From Desulfolutivibrio sulfodismutans DSM 3696 (GTDB lineage: Bacteria > Desulfobacterota > Desulfovibrionia > Desulfovibrionales > Desulfovibrionaceae), in contig NZ_CP045504.1 in assembly GCF_013376455.1 (NCBI RefSeq), positions 3,679,001 through 3,743,000 on the forward strand: a stretch of 64,000 nt of DNA, read 5' to 3'. A model generated the notes under the pieces. The model was not told where the DNA came from. It saw nothing but the letters and a program-made list of their open reading frames with translations, and did no database searches. The first letter of the stretch is position 1; each line of letters opens with the position of its first letter. A program made the position numbers and the translations under genes. Below are positions 9,631-17,630 of the stretch, piece after piece.

Positions 9631-10686
9631 ATGGCGAATAGCTATCAGGCGCCGGAGCAGGCCGTCAGCGAGGCCATTGGCCAGTCCGACGCCTTTCTGG
9701 CCTTTCAGGAACGCCTTTCCGCCGTGGCGGGCGTGGCGCGGCCCGTCATCCTGCTTGGCGAACGCGGCACCGGCAAGGAGCTGGCCGCCATCCGTCTGCA
9801 CTACCTCTCCACGCGTTGGGACAAGCCGCTTCTCACCCTCAACTGCGCCGCGCTGCCTGCCTCGCTGCTCGAATCCGAACTCTTCGGGCATGAGCCCGGG
9901 GCCTTCACCGGCGCGCTCAAGGTCCGCCACGGCCGCTTCGAGGCCGCCCGCCAGGGCACCCTGTTTCTCGACGAGGCCGCTGCCATCCCCTTGTCCGTTC
10001 AGGAAAAAATTCTGCGGGTCGTGGAATACGGCACGTTCGAACGCTTGGGCTCCTCCGAGCAAAAACGCGTGGATGTGCGGCTTATCGCCGCCGCCAACGC
10101 CGATCTGGCGGCCATGGCCCGGCAGGGAACCTTCAAGCCCGATCTGCTGGATCGCTTAAGCTTTGAAGTGCTGCATCTGCCGCCGCTGCGCGCTCGCCAC
10201 GGCGACATCCCCCTGCTTGCCGCCCGTTTCGCCGCGCGCATGCAGGCCGAACTCGGGCACAAATCGCCCCCCGAGTTCACCTCCGCCGCCATGGCCACCC
10301 TGGAGGCCCATCCCTGGCCCGGCAACGTCCGGGAACTCAAAAACGTGGTGGAGCGGGCTGTGTTTCGCGCTGCAGGCAAACGCATCCGGCAGGTGGACTT
10401 TGACCCCTTTGCCTCGCCGTTTCCGCCGCTTCCGCCGCTTCCCGCGCCTGCCTTCACAGCACCCCCTGCCGTCCAGGCATCCCTGTCTGCGGCCCCCTTG
10501 CCGTCCGATCCCCCCAGCCTGCCCGCCTCGCTGCCCGACGCCCTGGCGAGCCTCGAGAACCGGCTCGTCCATGACGCCCTGGCCAAAGCCAACCATAACC
10601 AACGCCGCGCCGCCGAACTGCTGGGCCTGAGCTACCACGCCTTTCGCGGCGTCTACCGGAGGGTGAGAGGCGGGAAGGGGGGATGA
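9631..10686 (+). CDS. pspF: Psp operon sigma54 activator
   Basis: A 351-residue AAA+ activator with no N-terminal regulatory domain, as expected for PspF. Motifs in order: Walker A GERGTGKE, LNCAALPASLLESELFGHE, the sigma54-contact loop GAFTGA, Walker B TLFLDEAAA, RLIAAANADL, and a C-terminal Fis-type helix-turn-helix (NHNQRRAAELLGLSYHAF). The start at 9631 was chosen for AAAAGGA eight bases upstream and for agreement with PspF length; ATGs at 9607 and 9622 are alternatives. A long Pro/Ala-rich linker joins the AAA+ and DNA-binding parts. It drives pspABC from the divergent -24/-12 promoter and is inhibited by PspA. Confidence 0.93.
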   Translation: MANSYQAPEQAVSEAIGQSDAFLAFQERLSAVAGVARPVILLGERGTGKELAAIRLHYLSTRWDKPLLTLNCAALPASLLESELFGHEPGAFTGALKVRHGRFEAARQGTLFLDEAAAIPLSVQEKILRVVEYGTFERLGSSEQKRVDVRLIAAANADLAAMARQGTFKPDLLDRLSFEVLHLPPLRARHGDIPLLAARFAARMQAELGHKSPPEFTSAAMATLEAHPWPGNVRELKNVVERAVFRAAGKRIRQVDFDPFASPFPPLPPLPAPAFTAPPAVQASLSAAPLPSDPPSLPASLPDALASLENRLVHDALAKANHNQRRAAELLGLSYHAFRGVYRRVRGGKGG

Positions 10687-10699
10687 AGGGAGAAGAGGA

Positions 10700-10747
10700 C
10701 CGGGGAGGGGAACCCCTTTTGTGAACAAAAGGGGTTCCCCTCCCCGG
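10700..10747. terminator. Perfect 23-bp-arm hairpin after pspF
   Basis: Arms at 10700-10722 and 10725-10747 are exact reverse complements with a TGAA-type turn. It begins 13 bases after the pspF stop. It ends in GGACCCC (10746-10752), the same tail as the repeat copies at 5.8 and 7.7 kb. Probable terminator or transcript-end stabiliser; no T-tract. Confidence 0.55.
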
Positions 10748-11088
10748 ACCCCTCCCCTCCCCAAAAAACTTTCGTAAAGGGGGGGGTGAGAGGGGGAGCT
10801 ATGCAGCAGACTGAACGAAACTATCCGGGGGGGCCGGGAATGATTCCCCCCGGGCAGGGAAGGGGTGTGGGGAGGGGGCGAAGCCACCTCCCCGCCGTCG
10901 GCCTGCCGACGGTTGCGAAAATCACAAGCAGGTCGCGGCTTGCCGCGCCGTAAGCGAGTGATTTTTGTGCCTTTCCGTCCGGCGGTGTAGCCGCCGCAGA
11001 CGGCACAAAGCCCCGGTTTCTTTGAAACCGGGGCTTTGGTGTCTGTGCGGCAAGGGGCGACGCCCCCTCCCCGCAGCGTCAGGCGGCC
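10748..11088. other. Gene-free repeat-rich spacer between pspF and the epimerase gene
   Basis: The stretch holds no convincing gene. At 10827-10856, on the minus strand, is a near copy of the GCCCGGGGG-AA-ATCATT core of repeat copy B. A CCGTCGG-CCTG-CCGACGG hairpin is at about 10893-10910, and an excellent terminator at 11007-11037. Confidence 0.6.
11007..11037. terminator. Bidirectional hairpin terminator between convergent genes
   Basis: AAAGCCCCGGTTTC and its exact complement form 14-bp arms around a TTT loop; the stem ends in A/T runs so it can act on both strands. It serves pspF from the left and the epimerase gene (stop at 11089, minus strand) from the right. Confidence 0.72.
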
Positions 11089-12042
11089 CTAGGCCGATTC
11101 GAGTATTTTTTTGAAGTAGGGGATGGTTTTTTCCAGGCCCTCTTCGAGTTTGATGGTGGGTTCCCAGCCGAAGACCGACTTGGCCAGGGTGATATCCGGA
11201 CGACGCTGTTTGGGATCGTCTTCGGGCAGGGGTTTGAAGTCGATCTTGGATTTCGAGCCGGTGTGCTTGAGCACCAGTTCGGCCAGTTCCAGGATGGTGA
11301 ACTCGCCGGGGTTGCCCAAGTTGGCGGGCCCGGTGAAATCGTCACCGGTGTTGTTCATGAGCCGCACAAAACCCTCGACGAGGTCGTCCACATAGCAGAA
11401 CGACCGGGTCTGCTGGCCTTTGCCGTACACCGTCAGCGGCTTGCCCTGCAGGGCCTGGATGATGAAGTTGGAGACCACCCGGCCGTCGTTGGGGTGCATG
11501 TTGGGGCCGTAGGTGTTGAAAATTCGGGCCACCTTGATGCGCAGTTTGTGCTGGCGGCGATAGTCGAAGAAAAGCGTCTCGGCGCAGCGCTTGCCTTCGT
11601 CGTAGCAGGAACGGAACCCAATGGGGTTGACGTTGCCCCAATAGGATTCGGGCTGGGGATGCACGGCCGGATCGCCGTAGACCTCGGAGGTCGAGGCCTG
11701 CATGATTTTGGCTTTGAGGCGTTTGGCCAGGCCAAGCATGTTGATGGCGCCATGCACGCTGGTCTTGGTGGTCTGCACGGGATCGTGCTGGTAGTGGATG
11801 GGCGAGGCCGGGCAGGCCAGGTTGTAGATCTCATCCACTTCAATAAACAACGGGAAGGTGATGTCGTGCCGCAGGAACTCGAAATTCGGGTTGCTCATAA
11901 GCGGCAGGATGTTCTGCTTGGAGCCGGTGAAACAATTGTCCAGGCACACGACTTCGCAGTTGTCGGCAAGGAGCCGTTTGCACAGGTGGGAGCCCAAAAA
12001 GCCCGCGCCGCCGGTGACCAAAACACGTTTTTTCAGATGCAT
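11089..12042 (-). CDS. NAD-dependent epimerase/dehydratase, probable UDP-glucuronate decarboxylase
   Basis: A 317-residue extended SDR protein. The N-terminal NAD motif is [14 protein letters not shown]; catalytic residues are in [10 protein letters not shown] and in the YxxxK block [12 protein letters not shown]. The sequences [26 protein letters not shown] and [11 protein letters not shown] are characteristic of UDP-xylose synthase (UXS/ArnA-dehydrogenase-like), which converts UDP-glucuronate to UDP-xylose for cell-surface glycans. Length fits the cytoplasmic form. It is monocistronic here, between a terminator and a likely promoter at 12094-12122. dTDP-glucose dehydratase is less likely, since its YGP/decarboxylase context differs. 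Confidence 0.88.
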   Translation of the reverse strand: MHLKKRVLVTGGAGFLGSHLCKRLLADNCEVVCLDNCFTGSKQNILPLMSNPNFEFLRHDITFPLFIEVDEIYNLACPASPIHYQHDPVQTTKTSVHGAINMLGLAKRLKAKIMQASTSEVYGDPAVHPQPESYWGNVNPIGFRSCYDEGKRCAETLFFDYRRQHKLRIKVARIFNTYGPNMHPNDGRVVSNFIIQALQGKPLTVYGKGQQTRSFCYVDDLVEGFVRLMNNTGDDFTGPANLGNPGEFTILELAELVLKHTGSKSKIDFKPLPEDDPKQRRPDITLAKSVFGWEPTIKLEEGLEKTIPYFKKILESA

Positions 12043-12093
12043 GGCCGTTTATCCAGATGTGTTTGAAAGGTGGTGGGGAAAAATCCCGGGTCG

Positions 12094-12122
12094 CACATAA
12101 TGCCGATTCTGCGCTTTGTAAA
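12094..12122 (-). promoter_or_regulatory. Possible sigma70 promoter of the epimerase gene
   Basis: On the minus strand TTTACA and TATGTG are 17 bases apart; the start site would be about 45 bases before the ATG. The -10 element is weak. Confidence 0.35.
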
Positions 12123-12184
12123 CAGGGGAATCGTAACGCCCCTTTTACAGCGGTTTCAGGGAAAGGGAAAAGGAAATAACAGGG

Positions 12185-13087
12185 TCAGGCCCAGGCCAGG
12201 GCCGCCCATTCCCCGGACAGGCGGATGACCGGTTGCGGCAGGCCGGTGCGGCGATAGGCCGCCGCCACGGCGTCGGCCTGTTCGGCCAGGATTCCCGACA
12301 GGATGAGCGCGCCGCCCGGGGCCACGCACGCCGCGAGATGGGGGGCCATGGCCGTCAGCGGCTGGGCCAGGATGTTGGCCGCAACCACGTCGAAGCGCTC
12401 CCCCGGGGCCAGGCAGTCCAGGCTGCCGACGGCCGTGCGCATGGCCGAGGCCACGCCGTTGGCCAGCGCGTTTTCGGCGGCGCAGAACACGGCCTGGGGA
12501 TCGATGTCCAGGCCGATCCCGGAAAGCCCCAGGCGGCACAGGCCGATGCCCAGGATTCCCGAGCCCGTGCCCAGGTCCAGGAAGCGCATGCCGGGGGCGA
12601 TGCGGCCCGCTCCGGACATCTCGCCGAAGAGTTCCAGGCACAGGGCCGTGGTGGGGTGGTGGCCGGTGCCGAAGGCCATCTTGGGTTCGATGATGATGGG
12701 GGTGCGGTCGGCATGGCCCTCATGGACCAGCCAGGGCGGCAGCACCTCGAAGACTTCGCCCACGGCGATGGGGGTGAAAAAGGCCTTCCAAGCCGCGCCC
12801 CAGTCCTCGCTGGCCACGGATTCGCGCCGGATGGCCAGATGGGGCCAGGCGGCGGCCAGGGCGTCGGCCAGATCGCGGCCGGCCGGGTTGTCGTCCACAT
12901 GGACGCGGAAGACGGCCCCCTCAGGGGTGTCCATCTCCTCCCAGCCCTGGGCCAGGCGCGGCGCAAGCCAAGCGGTGAGCTCCTCCCGGACGGGGTCCAC
13001 AGGGTCGGGCAGGGCCTCTTCGACAAGTGCGCCCACCACCGGGGCCGTTCCGGGGACGCAGATTTCCAGGCGCAACAAATCGCTCAC
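12185..13087 (-). CDS. prmA: Ribosomal protein L11 methyltransferase
   Basis: A 300-residue enzyme that trimethylates ribosomal protein L11 using SAM. The C-terminal catalytic domain shows KMAFGTGHHPTTALCL, the glycine motif FLDLGTGSGILGIG, GLDIDPQAV and VVAANILAQPL (an Asn-Ile-Leu motif IV typical of PrmA). The N-terminal part has the substrate-recruiting EDWGAAWKAFF block. No ATG is available; the GTG at 13087 with GAGGGA before it gives the expected N-terminus, while a TTG at 13126 would add 13 residues. It is followed by a 142-base gap and the epimerase gene on the same strand. Confidence 0.93.
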   Translation of the reverse strand: MSDLLRLEICVPGTAPVVGALVEEALPDPVDPVREELTAWLAPRLAQGWEEMDTPEGAVFRVHVDDNPAGRDLADALAAAWPHLAIRRESVASEDWGAAWKAFFTPIAVGEVFEVLPPWLVHEGHADRTPIIIEPKMAFGTGHHPTTALCLELFGEMSGAGRIAPGMRFLDLGTGSGILGIGLCRLGLSGIGLDIDPQAVFCAAENALANGVASAMRTAVGSLDCLAPGERFDVVAANILAQPLTAMAPHLAACVAPGGALILSGILAEQADAVAAAYRRTGLPQPVIRLSGEWAALAWA

Positions 13088-13146
13088 AACGTGTTCCCTC
13101 GCAACGCGCGGTAAAAAACGGGACAACGGCGCGCGCGGCCGATTTT

Positions 13147-15591
13147 CTATCGGGCCGCCATCACGCTGGCCGGGATGTTCAGAGGCTGCCCGATCTCCAG
13201 CCGGTCGGGGTTCACGCTGGCGTTGGCCTCAAGGATGCGCGTCACGCTCACGCCGAAACGGCGCGACAGGTTCCACAGGGTGTCGCCGTCGGCCACGCTG
13301 TAGGCCCGAACGGAGCCTTCCTGGCGCACGCTGACCTCGATGGAGGCGTCGCGGCGTTCCCGTTCGGCCTTGGCGGCCTCGTGGGAGGGAATGGCCAGTT
13401 CGCTGCCGATCTCCAGACGCATGGGGTCGATGCCCTGGTTGACGGCCAGGAGGTCGTCCACGCGCAGGCCGTGGCGGCGGGCCAGGGACCACAGGTTGTC
13501 GCCCTTGGCCACGGGCACGCGCACGGCGTCGGCGTCCTGGCGCAGATCACGCCCCTTGGCCATGCCCGGGGCGGATTCGGACGGGATGGTCAGCAGCTGG
13601 CCGATCTGGAGGCGTTTGGGGTTGACGCCGTCGTTGGCGGCCAAAAGCTGCTCCACGCTCACGCCGAAACGCTTGGCCACGGTCCACGGGGTGTCGCCCC
13701 CGGCCACGGCATAGGCGGTGACGCCGTCCTGGCCCTGGACGACCTGTCCCGGGGTCGGGGCGCTCTGGGCCTGGCTTGGGGCGGCCGGATCGGGGATGGC
13801 CAGACGCTGTCCGGGCTGTAGCCGATCCGGGCGCACGCCCGCGTTGGCCTTCTTGAGATCCGAGACGCTGACGCCGAAGCGGCGGGCGATGCTCCACAGG
13901 TTGTCGCCGTCGGCCACAGCGTAGCCGCCGTCAATGCGCGTGGCGGGCGTGGCGGCGGCCGTTTCCGTCTGGGCCGGGGAGGCGGGCACGGCGATGGTCT
14001 GGCCGGGCTGAAGCTTTTTGGGATCGAGCCCGGGGTTGGCCGTGCGCAGATCGGACACCCGCACGCCCAGCCGCTTGGCCACGCTCCAGAAGTTGTCGCC
14101 CTGGGCCAGGACATGGGACGGACCGTCGACGACCTGGGCCGTCGGGGCCGGGGTTTTGGTCGTGGGGGCGGCATCGGCCGCCTGGGTCTTGGCCGGAACG
14201 TGTAAGAGCTGTCCCAGGGACAGCCGGTCGGGATCGATGGAGCTGTTGGCCCGTACCAGTTCGCGGGCGCTCACGCCAAGCTTTTTGGACACGGTCCAGA
14301 TGGAGTCGCCGGGCAGGACCGCATAGGTCCCCAGGGGGCTCGCCGGGGCGGCCTGCTCCGTCTGATCGTCCGCGCGGGGCGCGGCGGCAGGGACATCCGC
14401 GGCCTGGGCCAGGGCGGCCTGGGCCGGGACGGCGTCCGGGGCGGCGTCCGGGGCGGCGGCCGAGACGGCCGGTTGCTCGGTCGGGACGGCGACGGGCGCC
14501 GCGGCCGCAACCTCTACGGTGATGGTTTCCATCTGGGACGCGGCGGCGGACGGCGGAAGGGTCAACACCTGCCCGGCGGCCAGACGGTCGGGGTGCAGGC
14601 CCGGATTGGAGGCGACCAGGGCGGCCACGGTGGTTCCGGCATTTTTGGCGACGCGCCACAGGGTTTCGCCGGAACGCACGGTGTGGCGTCCGGGGGCGTC
14701 GACCGGGGTTTTTCCGGCCGGGATGGCGGCCGTGACGGAGGCGTCGGGCTTGGCCGAGGCCACCTCGCGGGCGGCCACCGGACGCAGATGCGTGGCGTCG
14801 GCGAAAACCGTCCCGATCACCGAGGCGTCCAGCCCCATGGCGGGCAGGATGGTCTCCAGGCAGCGCGAGGCCAGGAGGCGGGAGCCGACCGGGGTGACAT
14901 GCACCCCGTCGTCCAGACGGATGGCGGTCATCTCGCCCGTGGCGGCGGCGGCCAGGGGCGCGAAACGTCCCTCGCCGTCGGCCAGGACGCTCCAGGTGTC
15001 GATGAAGGTGCAGCCTTTTTTGCCAGCGCACATGGCGGCCAGGGCGGCGTTGATGCGCTTGAGGTCGCGGCTCAGCGCGGCGTCGGCCATGACTGGCGCG
15101 CCGACCCAGAAGAGTTTGGCCTGGGGGGCGTGGGCCCGGCAGGCGTCGGCCAAAAGCGCGGCCCGGGCGGCATAGGCCGCGTCCCAGGCGGGGTCGGTGA
15201 AGTAGATGGTGCGGCCATCCTCGGTGAGGATGTTCTTATTGTCGTTGGCCCCGATCATGATCACAACCACGTCGGGCTCAAGGTCCGAGGCCAGTTTTGC
15301 CGCGGTTTTTTCCCAGTCGAAAAATTCCGGCTTGGCCAGACCGCTGGAGACCTTGCCCAGGCGGGTGAAACCCACGTCCTGCCGCGCGGCGAACACGCGC
15401 TCCATCTCCTTGCCAAGGCCGATGGACAGGGAATCGCCGATCACGGCCACGGTGTGGGCCGGGGCGGTCCTGGTCACGGAAGAGGCTTCGGGCTCGGCCG
15501 AAACCGAGGCCAGAAGGCGTCCGGGCAGAGGGGGCAGGGCCATGGCCACCATGAGGGCCAGGACGAGCAGATTCGGTCCTTTTCGATGCAT
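13147..15591 (-). CDS. Secreted SGNH-hydrolase-like protein with seven LysM repeats
   Basis: An 814-residue exported protein. Residues 1-30 look like a signal peptide (LLVLALMVAMALPPLPG). The SGNH domain (about 46-255) has GDSLSIG (nucleophile Ser54), MIGANDNK and DDGVHVTPVGSRLL with the Asp-x-x-His pair. From about residue 300 there are seven LysM repeats, each of the GDxxWxxAxxxGV...NPxLxPxxLxxGQ type, separated by Ala/Pro/Thr-rich linkers. LysM binds peptidoglycan, so the SGNH domain is probably tethered to the wall. It is close to the SGNH protein at 17631-18842 (both share RLGKVSSGLA and FFDWEK) and next to an MBOAT protein, which suggests acyl transfer to a surface polymer, as with PatB or AlgX/AlgJ. 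Activity is inferred. Confidence 0.85.
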   Translation of the reverse strand: MHRKGPNLLVLALMVAMALPPLPGRLLASVSAEPEASSVTRTAPAHTVAVIGDSLSIGLGKEMERVFAARQDVGFTRLGKVSSGLAKPEFFDWEKTAAKLASDLEPDVVVIMIGANDNKNILTEDGRTIYFTDPAWDAAYAARAALLADACRAHAPQAKLFWVGAPVMADAALSRDLKRINAALAAMCAGKKGCTFIDTWSVLADGEGRFAPLAAAATGEMTAIRLDDGVHVTPVGSRLLASRCLETILPAMGLDASVIGTVFADATHLRPVAAREVASAKPDASVTAAIPAGKTPVDAPGRHTVRSGETLWRVAKNAGTTVAALVASNPGLHPDRLAAGQVLTLPPSAAASQMETITVEVAAAAPVAVPTEQPAVSAAAPDAAPDAVPAQAALAQAADVPAAAPRADDQTEQAAPASPLGTYAVLPGDSIWTVSKKLGVSARELVRANSSIDPDRLSLGQLLHVPAKTQAADAAPTTKTPAPTAQVVDGPSHVLAQGDNFWSVAKRLGVRVSDLRTANPGLDPKKLQPGQTIAVPASPAQTETAAATPATRIDGGYAVADGDNLWSIARRFGVSVSDLKKANAGVRPDRLQPGQRLAIPDPAAPSQAQSAPTPGQVVQGQDGVTAYAVAGGDTPWTVAKRFGVSVEQLLAANDGVNPKRLQIGQLLTIPSESAPGMAKGRDLRQDADAVRVPVAKGDNLWSLARRHGLRVDDLLAVNQGIDPMRLEIGSELAIPSHEAAKAERERRDASIEVSVRQEGSVRAYSVADGDTLWNLSRRFGVSVTRILEANASVNPDRLEIGQPLNIPASVMAAR

Positions 15592-15784
15592 GCGTCACCT
15601 CGACGATGCGGGCGCGATGTTCACGCGCACTGATAATGCGGCAGGGCGCGCCAGATCCATGTGATCCTTGCGCCATGGCTTTTTCCTGCTGCCGCAGTTT
15701 CACGAAACGGACGACACGACGGACGACGAAGGCCTGGTCGGCCGGTTCACCGCCCGATAAAAAGTATAACTATCTAAACATGTT

Positions 15785-15813
15785 ATACTATGGCCCGGAT
15801 GCAATGGGGCCAA
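15785..15813 (-). promoter_or_regulatory. Possible promoter with overlapping dyad upstream of the SGNH-LysM gene
   Basis: On the minus strand TTGGCC and TAGTAT are 17 bases apart (15808-15813 and 15785-15790). An inverted repeat AGTATAAC-N11-GTTATACT (15763-15789) covers the -10 and start region, where a repressor could bind. The transcript would have a leader of about 185 bases. The rest of the 340-base gap (15592-15931) holds no gene. Confidence 0.38.
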
Positions 15814-15838
15814 ACATCCATTCTGAACCCGTAGCTTA

Positions 15839-15860
15839 GCAAAAAAAGGGCTTTTTTTGC
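15839..15860. terminator. AT-rich palindrome, probable terminator of the MBOAT gene
   Basis: GCAAAAAAAG-GG-CTTTTTTTGC is a perfect 10-bp-arm inverted repeat about 70 bases beyond the MBOAT stop on the minus strand. T-runs are present on either strand. Confidence 0.45.
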
Positions 15861-15931
15861 AAGGGGAGGGAACGGAAAAAATGCCCGGGGCGTCCAAGGC
15901 CGTGATCAGCAAGAACCGGACCACTGTTTCG

Positions 15932-17380
15932 TCAAAAGGAAAAATAGATGAAGGGCAACACCCCGTCGGGGCCGAGCTTGAGGATGGCCGTGGCCGCAAG
16001 GCCCAGGGCCACGCCCTGGATCGGCGCGGGCAGGGGCCGGATCATGCGGTCGTAAAGCCCCCGGGCGTCGAAGCGCCAGATCTGGGCGGCCAGCACCAGG
16101 ACCGCCAGGACCACCGGAACCAGCGGAAGATGGCCGCCGGATGCGCCATGGGGATCGAAGGCGGCCACCCGGGCCAGGATGTCCATGGCCTTGCCCGCGT
16201 CCTCGGCCCCGAAAAACACCCAGGCCAGGGTCACGTAGGAAAAGGTGGCCACACGGCCGAGGAACCGGGAGGCGAAGGGACCAAATCCCGCCTCGGGAAC
16301 CGGCGCGTCGCCGCGCCTGCGGGATTTGCGGTCGATGAACAGATGGACGGCCACCAGCCCGAAGCCGTGGATGAACCCCCACACCAGGAAGTTGTACGCC
16401 GCGCCGTGCCACAGGCCCCCCAGGGCCATGGTCACGACCAGGTTGGCGTATTTGCGGAACTGGCCTTTGCGGTTGCCGCCCAGGGGAATGTACAGGTAGT
16501 CGCGCAGCCAGGTGGAGAAGGTGATGTGCCAGCGACGCCAGAAGTCGCGCAGATTGCAGGCGGCATAAGGCAGGTTGAAGTTGTTGGGCAGGGAAAAGCC
16601 CAGAAGCCGCCCGATGCCCCGGGCCAGGTCGGTATATCCGGAGAAGTCGCAATAGATCTGTATGGAATAGGACACCACGCCGACCAGCACGGCCAGGGAG
16701 CTGAATCCCTCGGGGGCGGCGAAGACCTGGCGCACGATGTGCTCGGAAAGGTAGCTGGAGATGACCAGTTTTTTGAACAGGCCGCGCAGCAGCAGATAAA
16801 AACCCGAGCCCATGTCCACCTGGTTCGCCGTGGTCCGGCGCAGTTGGGGCATGAAGTCCTTGGCCCGCAGGATGGGGCCGGAGAGGATGGTCGGGAAAAA
16901 GGCGATGAAGATGAAGACGTCCAGGGGATTTTTGACCACGTTCTTGTCGTCGCGATAGACATCAATGGCGTAGGACAGGCCCTGGAAGGTGAAAAAAGAG
17001 ATGCCGATGGGCAAAAACACGTCCATAAACGGCACCGGATTGGCCACGTTCACCCATCCCAGGAGATGGTCCAAAGAGAGATAGAGCATCTCGTAGTATT
17101 TGAAAAAGATCAGGATGCCCAGGGAGATGCTTAAATAGAGAATGAGGCAGAATTTTCGGAACCAGCGTTCGCCGGACTCGCGGAAGATGATGGCGAAAAA
17201 CCAGGTCAGAAAGCTGAAGATGAAAAGGATCAGGAAGAACTTCAGATTGAAGGAGGCATAAAACACATAGGACGCCGCCAGCAGAAACAGCCGGTAGCCA
17301 AGATCATGGGACCGCAACAGCCAGTTCAGCGGAAATACGATCAGGAAAAATAGCGCGAATTCGAGGCTCGTGGGATTCAT
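15932..17380 (-). CDS. MBOAT-family membrane O-acyltransferase (AlgI/PatA-like)
   Basis: A 482-residue membrane protein with about ten to twelve hydrophobic segments. MBOAT landmarks are FLPIGISFFTFQGLSYAIDVY, IYCDFSGYTDLARGIG, NFNLPYAACNLRDFWRRWHI and the catalytic His in LGGLWHGAAYNFLVWG. Proteins of this type move acyl (usually acetyl) groups from the cytoplasm across the membrane and hand them to a periplasmic SGNH partner that modifies peptidoglycan, alginate or another glycan. Two such SGNH genes lie on either side, one divergent, one upstream on the same strand. The last two residues-rich segment is basic/hydrophobic (GVLPFIYFSF). Substrate polymer is unknown. Confidence 0.9.
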   Translation of the reverse strand: MNPTSLEFALFFLIVFPLNWLLRSHDLGYRLFLLAASYVFYASFNLKFFLILFIFSFLTWFFAIIFRESGERWFRKFCLILYLSISLGILIFFKYYEMLYLSLDHLLGWVNVANPVPFMDVFLPIGISFFTFQGLSYAIDVYRDDKNVVKNPLDVFIFIAFFPTILSGPILRAKDFMPQLRRTTANQVDMGSGFYLLLRGLFKKLVISSYLSEHIVRQVFAAPEGFSSLAVLVGVVSYSIQIYCDFSGYTDLARGIGRLLGFSLPNNFNLPYAACNLRDFWRRWHITFSTWLRDYLYIPLGGNRKGQFRKYANLVVTMALGGLWHGAAYNFLVWGFIHGFGLVAVHLFIDRKSRRRGDAPVPEAGFGPFASRFLGRVATFSYVTLAWVFFGAEDAGKAMDILARVAAFDPHGASGGHLPLVPVVLAVLVLAAQIWRFDARGLYDRMIRPLPAPIQGVALGLAATAILKLGPDGVLPFIYFSF

Positions 17381-17630
17381 GCGGGCTGTGATGCCATCCT
17401 TTGACGCAATTTATTGCACAAAGGGATGGTAAAACGGGGCCGCGAAAATGACAACCGCAACCAGCGCCAAACTTCCGGCGCTTTGGTCCGGCGGCCTGGG
17501 TTTGAAATACTTAATGCTTTGTATTTATTGTCTATTTTTTTGATTTTTTCATCGGCCCGGCCTTTGCATTCGTGTCCCCAAACGCCTCGCGACCGACGGG
17601 TTTGACCGGTTGCGGGGCTTCGGGAACGCC

